A DNA stretch of 64,000 nucleotides from Bacteroides sp. CAG:545 (GTDB lineage: Bacteria > Bacteroidota > Bacteroidia > Bacteroidales > UBA932): positions 40,825 to 104,824 of the forward strand of contig HF996029.1 in assembly GCA_000432515.1 (NCBI GenBank). The letters run 5' to 3'. Numbering within the stretch: position 1 is the first letter of the stretch; every line of letters begins with the position of its first letter. Below are positions 27,289-36,977 of the stretch, one piece after another. The position numbers were made by a program, and so were the translations under genes. The notes under the pieces were generated by a model, which saw only the letters and a program-made list of their open reading frames with translations, was not told where the DNA came from and did not search any database.

Positions 27289-27308
27289 TAAGAGAGGTCG
27301 TATAAAAA

Positions 27309-27345
27309 TAAAAAAAGGCCTTACTTTCGATAAGGACCTTTTTAA
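27309..27345 (+). terminator. Bidirectional terminator between the repeat protein and the candidate RNA
   Basis: A 10-bp bulged stem (AAAAGGCCTTA with TAAGGACCTTTT) with seven A before and five T after, so it has a U-run on either strand. It ends the plus-strand gene and the minus-strand transcript from 27457. Confidence 0.8.
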
Positions 27346-27457
27346 ATCGTTGAGTAATGACGCCTCACGCGCAAAAACTCACACTAACCACATAATTAAT
27401 AACACTAAAACTAATAACCAACGAGTTGTCTGTGAGAGAACCTCATCATCAACTCGA
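27311..27457 (-). ncRNA. Candidate small RNA, about 145 nt
   Basis: A full promoter (27461-27491) and a terminator with a U-run (27309-27345) enclose about 145 bases with no real gene. The predicted RNA opens with a 7-bp stem CGAGTTG/CAACTCG (27422-27428, 27450-27456). That stem-loop contains a 12-codon frame, MMRFSHRQLVGY (27448-27410), so a leader peptide is an alternative to a non-coding RNA. The MATE gene is not downstream of it. Not matched to a named RNA family. Confidence 0.5.
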
Positions 27458-27460
27458 TTG

Positions 27461-27491
27461 CAAAGTTACGACTTTATTGTTTCACCGCAAA
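27461..27491 (-). promoter_or_regulatory. Perfect Bacteroidetes promoter driving the candidate small RNA
   Basis: Minus-strand TTTG (27488-27491), exactly 19 bases, TAACTTTG (27461-27468). Expected start near 27457. The rest of the gap up to 27706 is AT-rich and shows no gene. Confidence 0.7.
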
Positions 27492-27706
27492 TAATTTATA
27501 ACAATTTTTTAGAATATTTCACATGCTAAAATATATAGCATTGACTTTCAATAATTTAAAACGTAACTAAAATTTTGAAAAAATTTTTGCATATTAAAAA
27601 ACAATCTATTAAAACGTTTGTGGGTAGGGTAAATTTTTATTAAAATGTTTATATCACAAATCTCGCTTACGAACTGCAACAAATTTCACAAAATCGCTTA
27701 CAATCC

Positions 27707-29044
27707 TTAATTTTTCACGCCCTGAGCCTGTAGTTTACGCATATCGCTCCTATATTTGGAGTAGAAGAACACCCCTGCCAAGGTCAAGCCGATAGGAAAA
27801 CCGAGCCATATACCCTGCAGGCCGAAACCGGCCTTGAACGCCAGAAGGTACGCTGCCGGAATAGCGATCAGGTAATAGCTTACAAAAGCTGCGTACATAA
27901 TCGGCTTCACATCCTGAAGGCCGCGCAGGACATTGGCAAAACAGATCTGGAGACCGTCGCCGAACTGATAGGCAAACAATATGAAGAAAAGAGAAACGGC
28001 GAGTCCCGACACCTCAGGCGAATCCGTGAACACACCGGCCGCAGGGAAACGGAACACATAGAGCAGTACCGAAAGCACCACGGAAATGGAAATGATCATC
28101 ATATAACCTTTCCGCACATACTCCTTGATACCGGCAAAATCCCGCTTGCCGAACGCTCCGGAAACAAGTATGGAGATAGCAAACGACAGACCCTGGAGCA
28201 TCAGGAAAAAGAGCTGAGATATGGTGATGACCACCTGATGTGCAGCGAGTTCCATAACTCCGAGCCAGCCCGCCATAATCGCCGCGAACGAAAAAGTCGA
28301 GGTCTCCAATGCCATCTGGACAGCCACCGGATAGCCGATGCCGAAAAGATGCTTCATCTTCACCCTGGACAGGAGCGATGCACGGAACGCCGACACATAT
28401 TCCTTGAAATCCTTTGACTTCCAGATATATAGCGCAAAGAGAACTAAAATGAGAGCACGGGACAGAAGCGTACTTATACCGGCTCATAGCAATCCCATTT
28501 CAGGAAGGCCCATCTTGCCGTAAATCAGAATCCAGTTGCCGAAGATGTTCATCACGTTGCCGAACATCAGGAAAAGCATGGACACGACCGGCCTGCAGAT
28601 ACCGTCAGTGAACTGCTTCAGGACATTGAATCCTAGAGCAAATACCGTAGAAACGCCCACGACCACATAATACGGACGTATCATCGGGAGCAATTCCGGT
28701 TCCTGCCCGAAGCAATCGAGAAAAAAGTAGATTACTGTCAATGCGACAACACCCACCAGTCCTACAATTCCGTTCAGGGCCAATCCGTTCTTTACAGTTG
28801 TGCCCACACCCTTGACATTTCCGGTTCCGTGGAACGAGCCGATAATCGGGGTCATGCCGGAAGCGAAACCAAGTTCGGCAAGAATGAAGAGATTCATGAC
28901 ATTGTTCACGAAAGACGATGCCGCAAGTTCTTCCACGCTGTGCCAGCCTATCATTATATTGTCCGCGAATGCCAAAATTATGACACAGGCCTGCCCCAAC
29001 ATTATCGGAATTCCGATTTTAAGTATTTCTCTGATTTTATGCAT
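27707..29044 (-). pseudogene. MATE efflux transporter interrupted by an in-frame TGA
   Basis: Two minus-strand pieces in the same frame form one MATE-family transporter of about 445 residues with twelve hydrophobic segments. The N-terminal half (from MHKIREILKIG, start 29044) ends at a TGA at 28484-28486. Reading through continues as AGISTLLSRALILVLFALYI without any shift. The context GLL-stop-AGIS implies that a Gly codon GGA became TGA. Internal restart at 28396 could give only the C-terminal half. MATE proteins export drugs or metabolites by Na+ or H+ exchange. Likely inactive, unless the TGA is a sequencing error. A -7 box TATCTTTG lies at 29114-29121. Confidence 0.85.
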
Positions 29045-29120
29045 TGTATCTGATTGCTGACAAGAAGCTTCCATACAGCTTCGAAGTATAACCACCAAAA
29101 ACCAACCGGGGCGCAAAGAT

Positions 29121-29158
29121 AGTAAAAAAACGGCGGAGGAAGCTCTCCCCCGCCGCAA
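29121..29158 (-). terminator. Terminator after the 29177-29623 gene
   Basis: Stem CGGCGG...AG/CT...CCGCCG (29131-29155), followed on the minus strand by seven T (29124-29130). Confidence 0.8.
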
Positions 29159-29176
29159 TATAGTAACAAAAACCGA

Positions 29177-29623
29177 TTAGCGTGTCAATGCTGATGCAGC
29201 CTCTTTGCTGAACTCAAACCAGTCGCTGCATGGCTCGTAATTGTAAGGAACGAACTCAGACACACGCACATATACATTATCCGACTTGCTTCCCACATAA
29301 ACATCTACCATAACCGCGCTGCCGCCCGGGGTATCTGTCCAGTCAAAAGAAGACACTTTTCCGTTCAATGAGGAAAGTATGTCATTCTTGGCAGTTGCCG
29401 AATAGTACTTGATTTTACGCTTATATACAAGTCCGGTATTCACATCCTTGTAGCCGGTCTTTAGGAACAGAAGCATCAGGACGCCCGGAACAGCCAAGAC
29501 AGTACCGAAAATGTTTACGGATACAGAAGAAGGGATTGCAATCAGGACAATGCCCAAAACAGTCATAACTGAAGATATGAGGATATCACGTGTCGAACGC
29601 ACGCGTACAAATTCTTTATTCAT
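29177..29623 (-). CDS. Two-helix membrane protein of unknown function
   Basis: A 148-residue protein. Two hydrophobic segments (about 14-32 and 36-54, with MTVLGIVLIAIP and GTVLAVPGVLMLLFL) are followed by a soluble C-terminal domain with YKRKIKYYSATAKNDIL and a Tyr-rich end (VPYNYEPCSDWFEF). I do not recognise a named domain; similar short proteins occur across Bacteroidales. It has its own terminator. The 94 bases upstream are AT-rich and hold no clear promoter. Confidence 0.65.
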   Translation of the reverse strand: MNKEFVRVRSTRDILISSVMTVLGIVLIAIPSSVSVNIFGTVLAVPGVLMLLFLKTGYKDVNTGLVYKRKIKYYSATAKNDILSSLNGKVSSFDWTDTPGGSAVMVDVYVGSKSDNVYVRVSEFVPYNYEPCSDWFEFSKEAASALTR

Positions 29624-29717
29624 TTTTTATAAATTATTAGAAATCAACAAATTCAAAAACCATTCACAATATGCTCCGCTCGGCAACGGCCGATACACAA
29701 GAGCCCGGGAACGGCAT

Positions 29718-30161
29718 CTAAGAACGGTATTTCCTCAAACCTATAAAGAAATGTGAAAAAGAATACTTACCTGTCGGAAACAAACCCGCCGAACGGAAAT
29801 AAGTGGAGAGTGCAATCAGCGGCATAAATTTACCGCCACGCACACATATCACTCTGGACAGCCTCTCTGCCAATGTACGGGCTCCACCCGGTCTTTCACG
29901 GCAGACCAAAGACGGCACCCTCGGAGAAGAAACCACATTTTCCGCCTGCGAAAGGCACATCGTGGTCAGGTCCTCGTAAAAGTGCCTGTCCTCATCCGTC
30001 GATTTCAGAACCGAAACAGTTTCACAATCCGACGTAACTATCTGACAAACTGATATTTCCTCAGAAGACAAGCCTTCCCCGCAGCATGACAACGGACTGA
30101 CGTCACAAGCCGTAAAAGCCAGTGTCACCAGAACAAGCAATATGCGGAAAACGCTTTTCAT
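29718..30161 (-). CDS. Small predicted lipoprotein, unknown
   Basis: About 147 residues with a lipoprotein signal (MKSVFRILLVLVTLAFTAC, Cys19 lipidated). The mature part is Cys-rich near its start (two Cys in SPLSCCGEG, then CQIVTSDC) and basic at the end (FIGLRKYRS). No domain recognised. It follows bactofilin by 9 bp and may be in one transcript with secA and bactofilin. The start at 30161 is preferred to the ATG two codons upstream; both are possible. Confidence 0.6.
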   Translation of the reverse strand: MKSVFRILLVLVTLAFTACDVSPLSCCGEGLSSEEISVCQIVTSDCETVSVLKSTDEDRHFYEDLTTMCLSQAENVVSSPRVPSLVCRERPGGARTLAERLSRVICVRGGKFMPLIALSTYFRSAGLFPTGKYSFSHFFIGLRKYRS

Positions 30162-30170
30162 TGTCAATGA

Positions 30171-30560
30171 CTATTCAGTTTCTGCGACTTTCTCCTGCGA
30201 AGCAGCTTCCTCTTTGGTCAACATCTTGCAGACGCCATCGAACTTCGCGCCCAGCTCGACCACGAGACGCTGGATATGCAATTCGCCCTTGACCTCGCAG
30301 GAATCCTTCAATGTCAATGTATCCCTCACGAAAATATTACCGGTGAGCTTACCCCAGAAATCGAGATTCTCACAAACGATATCTCCCTCAATTTCAGCCT
30401 TTTCGCCTACCACAACGCGGCCTGCTGAGACAATACGGCCTTCGAACCGTCCGTCAATCCTGAGGTCATTCGGTGAATTGATCTCACCCTTTATAACTGT
30501 TCCGGCCGAGATTCTGCTGACCTCGTTCACATTAACTACCGGAGCTTGCTGTTTTACCAT
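30171..30560 (-). CDS. Bactofilin (polymer-forming cytoskeletal protein)
   Basis: A 129-residue bactofilin. The central right-handed beta-helix shows the regular short strands of this family (GTVIKGEINSPNDLRIDGRF, VVVGEKAEIEGDI). Unstructured ends flank it, rich in Val/Asn at the start and Ala/Glu at the end. Bactofilins polymerise without nucleotide and help organise the envelope and cell shape. It begins 17 bp after secA and precedes a small lipoprotein. Confidence 0.88.
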   Translation of the reverse strand: MVKQQAPVVNVNEVSRISAGTVIKGEINSPNDLRIDGRFEGRIVSAGRVVVGEKAEIEGDIVCENLDFWGKLTGNIFVRDTLTLKDSCEVKGELHIQRLVVELGAKFDGVCKMLTKEEAASQEKVAETE

Positions 30561-30577
30561 ATGGAATCCAACGATTA

Positions 30578-33500
30578 CTATACCAAACCTTTACCGTGAC
30601 AATTCTTGTATTTCAGACCTGAGCCGCAAGGACAAGGATCGTTTCTACCGATCTTCTTCTCCACGTGTACTGGCATCTTGGTCTTAGGCTGACCGCCATT
30701 GGTGGTCAAATCCCCATGCTGAGTCTGCATTCTGGACATTTCCTTCTTGGTAGAAGACTCTGTAGCCTGCTGGGCCTGACTCGGCTCCCTCAAGAAGATG
30801 GAAGCCCTGAACAGGAACGAAAGCACATCCTGGTCCAATGCCTCGAGCATTGCAGCAAACAAGTTGTAACTCTCTATCTTATAGATTACAAGAGGATCCT
30901 TCTGCTCATAGGCTGCATTCTGTACTGACTGGCGCAAGTCATCCAGATCTCTGAGCTGCTGTTTCCAATGATCATCAATCTGGTAAAGGATGATGGTCTT
31001 GCTCAGATTCTTCGACAATTCCCTGCCGGTAGTCTCGTATGCCTTCTTCAGGTCAATGACCAGCTGAAGCACCTTGCGGCCGTCCGTGATAGGAACTGCC
31101 ACATTCTGCCACTTGTCACCCTGCTTCTCGTAAATCTCCTTCACGAAAGGATATACCTTCTCGACGATGGCATCCATTCTTCTCGCATACACATCTCTCA
31201 TGTGTTCGGTCAATGACTTCTTGATGTCGTCTTTCTTCGCATCAGACCAGTAAGCCTCATCGAAGCCAGGGTCGATGGAGAACTTCGCCATCAGATGCTT
31301 GGAGAAATCCTCATAACTCATTCCCGCGCAATTCTCCACCAGAACCTCAGCGGAATCAATCATCATATTGAGGACGTCGATTTCGATTCTCTCACCGGAA
31401 AGCGCATTACGTCTTCTCGAATAGATGGCCTCACGCTGATAATTCATGACGTCATCATACTCGAGGAGTCTCTTACGGATGCCGAAGTTGTTTTCCTCGA
31501 CCTTACGCTGAGCCTTCTCGATACTGTTGGACAACATTCTGCTCTCAAGAGCATCCTCATCGGTCATTCCGAGCTTGTCCACAGTAGCGGCAATCTTGTC
31601 GGAGCCGAAAAGACGCATAAGCTTGTCCTCGAAGGACACATAGAAGATAGATGAACCCGGGTCACCCTGACGTCCGGCACGACCTCTCAGCTGACGGTCC
31701 ACACGACGGCTGTCATGACGTTCAGTACCGATGATGGCGAGACCGCCTGCAGCCTTCACCTCAGGCGAAAGCTTGATATCGGTTCCTCGACCGGCCATGT
31801 TGGTCGCAACCGTTACGGTACTTGACTGACCAGCCTGGGCAACAATCTCCGCCTCACGGGCAAACTGCTTGGCGTTCAATACATTGTGAGGAATTCCGCG
31901 CATCTTGAGCATACGACTCAGGAGCTCTGACGTATCCACATCCGTAGTACCGACCAAAACTGGACGTCCGGCCTTTCTCAGCTCTTCAATCTTATTGATT
32001 ACAGCTGCATATTTCGCCTTCTTGGTCTTGTATATCTTATCCTCTTCGTCCTTCCTTATAACCGGCCTGTTGGTAGGAATCACCACCACATCCAGTTTGT
32101 AGATGGACCAGAACTCACCTGCTTCCGTCTCAGCCGTACCGGTCATACCGGCAAGCTTGTGATACATTCTGAAATAGTTCTGGAGGGTAATTGTCGCAAA
32201 TGTCTGGGTAGCGGCCTCAACCTCCACATTCTCCTTGGCTTCGACTGCCTGATGAAGACCGTCACTCCATCTTCTGCCCTCCATGATACGGCCCGTCTGC
32301 TCATCGACGATCTTAACTTTGCCGTCATCCGAGATAATGTAATCGACATTCTTTTCGAACATCGCATAAGCCTTCAGAAGCTGGATGACAGTATGGACAC
32401 GCTCGCTCTTCAGTGCGTAATCTTCCATGAGTGAGTCCTTCTTGGCCTGCTTTTCCGCAGGAGCAGCATCGCTCTTCTCAATATCGGCCACCATTGAACC
32501 GACATCCGGCAACACGAAGAAATTAGGCTCGGAAACCTCTGCAGCGAGCATATCATGCCCCTTGTCAGTCATATCTACAGTGTGCTGCTGCTCATTGATG
32601 ACGAAGAAAAGCGGGTCCGTAACCTCAGGCATCTGCCTTTCATTGTCCTGAATATAGAAATTCTCAGCCTTCTGCATCAGCTGCTTCATTCCCGGTTCGC
32701 TGAGGAACTTGATGAGCGGCTGATACTTAGGAAGTCCCTTGTGGCAGCGGAACAGGAGCTTTGCTCCCTCGTCCTCCTTGCCGTCAGCGATAGCCTTCTT
32801 CGCGTCGTTCAATGTCTTGGTGACGAGAGCGCGCTGGCTGCTGTACAACTCCTCGACATAAGGTCTGAATATCTTGTACTGCTCATCGTCCTGTGACTTG
32901 GCCATAGGACCTGAAATGATGAGCGGAGTTCTCGCATCGTCGATCAATACTGAATCGACCTCATCGACAATCGCAAAATGATGCTTGCGCTGCACGAGAT
33001 CCTTCATCGCCATCGACATATTGTCACGCAGATAGTCGAAACCGAACTCATTGTTCGTACCGAAAGTCACGTCACATTCGTAAGCCTTCCTGCGCGCGTC
33101 GCTGTTCGGTTCGTGCTTGTCAATGCAGTCCACAGACAGTCCGTGGAACATATAGAGCGGTCCCATCCACTCCGAGTCGCGTTTGGAAAGATAGTCATTG
33201 ACAGTGACCATGTGCACACCCTTGCCTGCAAGCGCATTCAGGAACACAGGGAGCGTAGCAACGAGAGTCTTGCCCTCACCTGTAGCCATCTCGGCAATCT
33301 TGCCCTGATGCAGGACGATACCGCCGATGATCTGCACATCGTAGTGCACCATATCCCAGGTGACCTCATTTCCGCCGGCGATCCAGTGGTTCTGCCACAA
33401 CGCCTTGTCACCCTCAATCTTTACGAAATCCCTGGACGTGCTGAGATTACGGTCGAAATCATTTGCAGTAACCTCCACGACAGGATTCTGAGCAAACCTG

Positions 33501-33859
33501 CGGGCTGTGGACTTCATGATAGCGAATGCCTCCGGAAGAATCTCGTTCAGCACTTTCTCGATCTCCTCATCTTCCTCCTTCACGAGCTTGTCGGACTCGG
33601 TAGCAAGTTTCTCCTTCTCGCTTACCGGGATGTCACTCTCCAGATGCTCCTTGATTTCGGCAATACGCTTTTCAAACGGCTCCTCGCGCTCCCTGATCTT
33701 CTTCTTCAGATCCTCAGTTCTCGCTCTAAGCTCGTCATTAGAAAGTTTGTCAATGTCTTTATACGCAGCCAAAACCTTCTCGAGGATAGGCTTCACCTGC
33801 TTCATATCGCGTTCGGACTTGGAACCGAACACTTTCTTGATAATGTCAACTAATGCCAT
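30578..33859 (-). CDS. secA: Protein translocase ATPase SecA
   Basis: A 1093-residue SecA, long as in other Bacteroidetes. The first nucleotide-binding fold has ATGEGKTLVATLP and the DEVDS box; the second has VATNMAGRGTDIKL. The C-terminal zinc tail CPCGSGLKYKNCH, which contacts SecB or the ribosome, is present. SecA drives preproteins through SecYEG. It is the first gene before bactofilin and the small lipoprotein and has a full promoter at 33885-33915. Confidence 0.97.
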   Translation of the reverse strand: MALVDIIKKVFGSKSERDMKQVKPILEKVLAAYKDIDKLSNDELRARTEDLKKKIREREEPFEKRIAEIKEHLESDIPVSEKEKLATESDKLVKEEDEEIEKVLNEILPEAFAIMKSTARRFAQNPVVEVTANDFDRNLSTSRDFVKIEGDKALWQNHWIAGGNEVTWDMVHYDVQIIGGIVLHQGKIAEMATGEGKTLVATLPVFLNALAGKGVHMVTVNDYLSKRDSEWMGPLYMFHGLSVDCIDKHEPNSDARRKAYECDVTFGTNNEFGFDYLRDNMSMAMKDLVQRKHHFAIVDEVDSVLIDDARTPLIISGPMAKSQDDEQYKIFRPYVEELYSSQRALVTKTLNDAKKAIADGKEDEGAKLLFRCHKGLPKYQPLIKFLSEPGMKQLMQKAENFYIQDNERQMPEVTDPLFFVINEQQHTVDMTDKGHDMLAAEVSEPNFFVLPDVGSMVADIEKSDAAPAEKQAKKDSLMEDYALKSERVHTVIQLLKAYAMFEKNVDYIISDDGKVKIVDEQTGRIMEGRRWSDGLHQAVEAKENVEVEAATQTFATITLQNYFRMYHKLAGMTGTAETEAGEFWSIYKLDVVVIPTNRPVIRKDEEDKIYKTKKAKYAAVINKIEELRKAGRPVLVGTTDVDTSELLSRMLKMRGIPHNVLNAKQFAREAEIVAQAGQSSTVTVATNMAGRGTDIKLSPEVKAAGGLAIIGTERHDSRRVDRQLRGRAGRQGDPGSSIFYVSFEDKLMRLFGSDKIAATVDKLGMTDEDALESRMLSNSIEKAQRKVEENNFGIRKRLLEYDDVMNYQREAIYSRRRNALSGERIEIDVLNMMIDSAEVLVENCAGMSYEDFSKHLMAKFSIDPGFDEAYWSDAKKDDIKKSLTEHMRDVYARRMDAIVEKVYPFVKEIYEKQGDKWQNVAVPITDGRKVLQLVIDLKKAYETTGRELSKNLSKTIILYQIDDHWKQQLRDLDDLRQSVQNAAYEQKDPLVIYKIESYNLFAAMLEALDQDVLSFLFRASIFLREPSQAQQATESSTKKEMSRMQTQHGDLTTNGGQPKTKMPVHVEKKIGRNDPCPCGSGLKYKNCHGKGLV

Positions 33860-33884
33860 TTTATACGTTTTTACACAAATCGTA

Positions 33885-33915
33885 CAAAAATAGGAAATAA
33901 TTACGACAAAACAAA
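33885..33915 (-). promoter_or_regulatory. secA promoter
   Basis: Minus-strand TTTG (33912-33915), 19-base spacer, TATTTTTG (33885-33892); predicted start near 33881, leader about 22 bases. Confidence 0.7.
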
Positions 33916-33944
33916 GGACTCAAGGTATTGCACCTCAAGTCCCT
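33914..33944 (-). terminator. Probable terminator after the 34003-34650 gene
   Basis: Stem GGACTTGAGGT/ACCTTGAGTCC, 9 of 11 pairs, loop of five, then TTTGTTTTGT on the minus strand. It overlaps the -33 box of secA. Confidence 0.6.
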
Positions 33945-34002
33945 GTTATAAATTCGCGGTCCGCCGTAGCAGAACCTGCAATATTTCAAAACCGGCCTGA
34001 AA

Positions 34003-34650
34003 TTAGAAAATGAAGCCCACGCCGACTCTGAGCTGCTGTCTGTGGAGTTCAAGATCGCTGTTTCCACGGTTCATCAGGCCCCAGTCGTAACCGCATTTGA
34101 CTCTGATTTTGTTGAAGAGATCCACACCTACACCGCCTCCGAGCATAAGGTCGAAGTTCTTGTATTCGCCGAACACGTCCTTGGTGTCATACTCTTTTGT
34201 GACTTCTTTGCCAAGCGCCTCACCGGTAGCCTTGGTCTTTGAAGACACATTGAACGAGAATGTAGGACCTGCAAACACGTAAACCCTGAGAATTTTCAAG
34301 TCAATGCCCCAATTCACGTCAACAGGAACATTGATATAGTGCTCCTTGAACTTTGTCTCACCTTTTACAGTGGTCACCAGAGCGTCGAAACTCTTCACTT
34401 TATTGTCCATAACGTAAATCCACTCGACACCCGGAGCAATGCCGAAGCCCTTGCCGAGCTTGATGTTGTAGTCTCCGCCGAAATAGAAACCGTTTGCCTT
34501 AGTTGTCTCTTTAATGTCTTCTTTAGCTACAGTAGCCTTTTCTTTCAAAGCGGAATTGGTAAAACCGGCATTGACACTTAACTGTGCGAATGCGTTTGAG
34601 CCTATCAGCATAAGCGCTGCTGACAATGCTGTAAATACGAACTTTTTCAT
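34003..34650 (-). CDS. Outer-membrane beta-barrel protein (porin-like, PF13568 type)
   Basis: A 215-residue exported protein with a signal peptide ending SNAFAQ (about residue 22). An eight-stranded-type barrel follows, with typical phrases (GFYFGGDYNIKLGKGFGIAPGVEW, VNVPVDVNWG, LGGGVGVDLFNKIRVKCGYDWGLMNRG) and a terminal Phe. Many small barrels of this type of unknown function occur in Bacteroidales. Single-gene transcript. Confidence 0.8.
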   Translation of the reverse strand: MKKFVFTALSAALMLIGSNAFAQLSVNAGFTNSALKEKATVAKEDIKETTKANGFYFGGDYNIKLGKGFGIAPGVEWIYVMDNKVKSFDALVTTVKGETKFKEHYINVPVDVNWGIDLKILRVYVFAGPTFSFNVSSKTKATGEALGKEVTKEYDTKDVFGEYKNFDLMLGGGVGVDLFNKIRVKCGYDWGLMNRGNSDLELHRQQLRVGVGFIF

Positions 34651-34767
34651 CTATTGTAAATATTATAAGTGTTAGTTTTATTTGCGGCTAATTTAACACT
34701 TTATGTCAAGAAATCAATATAATGCCACCAAATGCAAACAAAAAACGGCAAAAATATTAAAACAAAC

Positions 34768-36003
34768 CTATTCTCCCGCCAGCTGTCCGTATATGGAAAC
34801 AAGGCCCGAAACTATCTTCCTCCCGTCGTGACGGACAAGTGCCGCCTTCACTGAATTTGCGCTGATTCTCTCTGCCAATGTCTTGTCCGACAGCAGTTTG
34901 CATATCGCTTCAGCATACCGTGCCGCATCTCCTGACGGAACCATAAGGCCGGTCTCGCCTTCTGAGACGATACTCGGGATGCCGCCGACCTCCGCCGCCA
35001 CGGAAGGGACACCCACAATCTGTGCTTCACACAGGCTGTTGGGACTGTTTTCAATGTAGGAGGTATGCACATAGACCGATGTTCCTGTCAATGCAGATGA
35101 AAGCGTCATGGCATCCGCAACCCCGCACGGGACCACTCCTACGGACTCGGCATCCACTCCGGTAAACGCCTCATAGAAAGGAACATCCACATTGCCATAG
35201 ACAAGCCAGCGGAACTTCAGTCCATATTCGTTTTTCAGCACCGAAGCGGTCCTCAGCACCACGTCCATACCCTTGAACGGCGCCTCCGAAATAGTGGTCA
35301 TCAATGTAATGTTTTCATTGTCAAGCCCTTTCCATTTCCCGGCATTGTCATAAAACGGCTCGCGCAGCATCTCTTCGAGGTGGAAATATACCGGGCATTG
35401 CGGCAGTTCCCCTATACAGTGCTTGTCCCAGTCTGTCCTGCCTATGAAATACCTGATACTGGACAATATCTTACGTTCCTGGGCGCAACGTGCCTTGAAA
35501 GAGCGGACATAATACATTTTCGCGAATATGCCTGAGAGCGTATGACCGGAAGAGAAGAACTTCAGCCTGGACATTCCGGGTGGCAGGAAACGCTTCCAGC
35601 ACTCGCCCAGAAGCCCCTGAATATGAAGCACAACAGGGATACCGGTATGCTGTGCAATGAGTCCATATATTCTTTCGGAGCCGAAAACCTCTATCACGTC
35701 AGGCTTGAATTCATCTATGACACGGAGCATTGATGAAAGCACCCAATGCCTTTCCATCATGGAAAAGCCAAGCATTTTCATCAGACGGTCACCCCTGCCT
35801 GTATCATATTTGTTATAGACGGGATACCAGGAAATGCCGTCAGACACGCTTTCCGGCTTCTTTTCAGTGGTAATGTACGATATCGCAAGATTTACAGACG
35901 AAGGCATGGAGCGGCTCAGAGCGTCCACCCAGCCGCCTCCGTTATATTTTCCGCCTCCGTTTACTGCCGCCGGAGGGGTATTTGTAAACCAGAGGACTTT
36001 CAT
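34768..36003 (-). CDS. Glycosyltransferase family 4/1 (GT-B fold)
   Basis: A 411-residue GT-B glycosyltransferase. The N-terminus has the GGG-rich acceptor loop near residue 17, and the C-terminal donor-binding domain has the E-x7-E-type region (SPNSLCEAQIVGVPSVAAEVGG). The ATG overlaps the licD stop by four bases (ATGA), so translation is coupled to LicD. It probably adds a sugar to a surface glycan or its repeat unit. Confidence 0.85.
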   Translation of the reverse strand: MKVLWFTNTPPAAVNGGGKYNGGGWVDALSRSMPSSVNLAISYITTEKKPESVSDGISWYPVYNKYDTGRGDRLMKMLGFSMMERHWVLSSMLRVIDEFKPDVIEVFGSERIYGLIAQHTGIPVVLHIQGLLGECWKRFLPPGMSRLKFFSSGHTLSGIFAKMYYVRSFKARCAQERKILSSIRYFIGRTDWDKHCIGELPQCPVYFHLEEMLREPFYDNAGKWKGLDNENITLMTTISEAPFKGMDVVLRTASVLKNEYGLKFRWLVYGNVDVPFYEAFTGVDAESVGVVPCGVADAMTLSSALTGTSVYVHTSYIENSPNSLCEAQIVGVPSVAAEVGGIPSIVSEGETGLMVPSGDAARYAEAICKLLSDKTLAERISANSVKAALVRHDGRKIVSGLVSIYGQLAGE

Positions 36004-36908
36004 CTTCCGGCATATTTGTCATGTTTTCCGCTACGCATTTCTGCACGTATCTTCTTGACTGTCATCCTTTCCGAAAGATTCACGAAAAATTTTCCGTGTG
36101 TGGAGATACGCTCATATTTCGGCGGGAGCTGCATATAGTCACCATAATTTCTTCTGAGCACGGCATCGTCATCTGCAGGAACACGTACCTCGAAGTCTTC
36201 GAATCTCGCTGTCCTGTATCCGTCGAACCATTCTTTCGGATATGTCACCTTCTCCACGGACGAATATGCGGGAAGCACGATGAGCGTATCGCCGGAGGAC
36301 GCGGCCATGGCCTTGTCAATGTCATTGAACTTATTAAGATACAGTTCCTTACGAGGCTTCATCCACAGGACATCCTTGAACATTCCGGCCAGTTTTCCGA
36401 ATCTGAACTGGAACAGCGTGTACAGGAAATCCGTAAATCTGTAGTGCCTCAGTGACCGCCTGTAGTTCTTGAAGGCGGAATTGTACATGGCTTTCAGGTT
36501 ACGGTTGGTCTCCGGATCGTCCCCGACATTGTCCAGGGGAAAGACATCTATAAACATGCCGAACACAAACGGATAACGTTCCTGCTCCCAGATGGATGAA
36601 TTCATGTCAGTAAACTTGGCGATGGCCACCGGATAGCCTTCCGTCCCTGTCCTCGTGCTGAATATGTCATATTGGCCTTCCAGCCCGGGTACGAGTCCAT
36701 TGACCTTTCCGGCCATTGACAGAAATCTCTCATAATCCTTTCTCGGCATATAGACATCCATATCGTCATCCCAGGGAATCATCCCGTTATGCCGCTCAGC
36801 CCCTATCGCCGAGCCGAATGCCAGATACCATTCCAGGCCTGTCTTGTCACAGAATTCAATAAAGTCTTTCATCGTGCGGAGCAATGCCGCCCTATACTTG
36901 TCGTCCAT
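36000..36908 (-). CDS. licD: LicD-family phosphotransferase
   Basis: A 302-residue LicD-type enzyme. The N-terminal nucleotidyltransferase-like core has FGSAIGAERHNGMIPWDDDMD, whose aspartates bind metal. LicD proteins transfer phosphocholine or a similar phospho-alcohol from a CDP donor to a glycan. The divergent neighbour at 37014 encodes a LicC-like cytidylyltransferase that could make the CDP donor, so the two probably form a donor-transfer pair. The -7 box TAACTTTG lies at 36938-36945. The exact head group is unknown; no choline kinase or transporter is in the window. Confidence 0.85.
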   Translation of the reverse strand: MDDKYRAALLRTMKDFIEFCDKTGLEWYLAFGSAIGAERHNGMIPWDDDMDVYMPRKDYERFLSMAGKVNGLVPGLEGQYDIFSTRTGTEGYPVAIAKFTDMNSSIWEQERYPFVFGMFIDVFPLDNVGDDPETNRNLKAMYNSAFKNYRRSLRHYRFTDFLYTLFQFRFGKLAGMFKDVLWMKPRKELYLNKFNDIDKAMAASSGDTLIVLPAYSSVEKVTYPKEWFDGYRTARFEDFEVRVPADDDAVLRRNYGDYMQLPPKYERISTHGKFFVNLSERMTVKKIRAEMRSGKHDKYAGR

Positions 36909-36977
36909 CTATTATCCAATGTTCATTACATAACCTCCAAAGTTAAGACTATTTTTCTTGTATTCGGCATTTTTGGC

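Noticed and set aside
28484..28486. Recoding of TGA as an amino acid in this genome
   Set aside because: TGA serves as a normal stop elsewhere (for example at 38817-38819), so a nonsense change is simpler.
28014..28487. Separate 157-codon ORF between the two MATE halves
   Set aside because: It is in another frame; the in-frame read-through gives a perfect MATE continuation.
32978..33853. Long plus-strand frame of 291 codons opposite secA
   Set aside because: Shadow of a well-conserved gene; the product has no recognisable features. The same holds for 47535-48488, 53015-53905 and 62188-63009.
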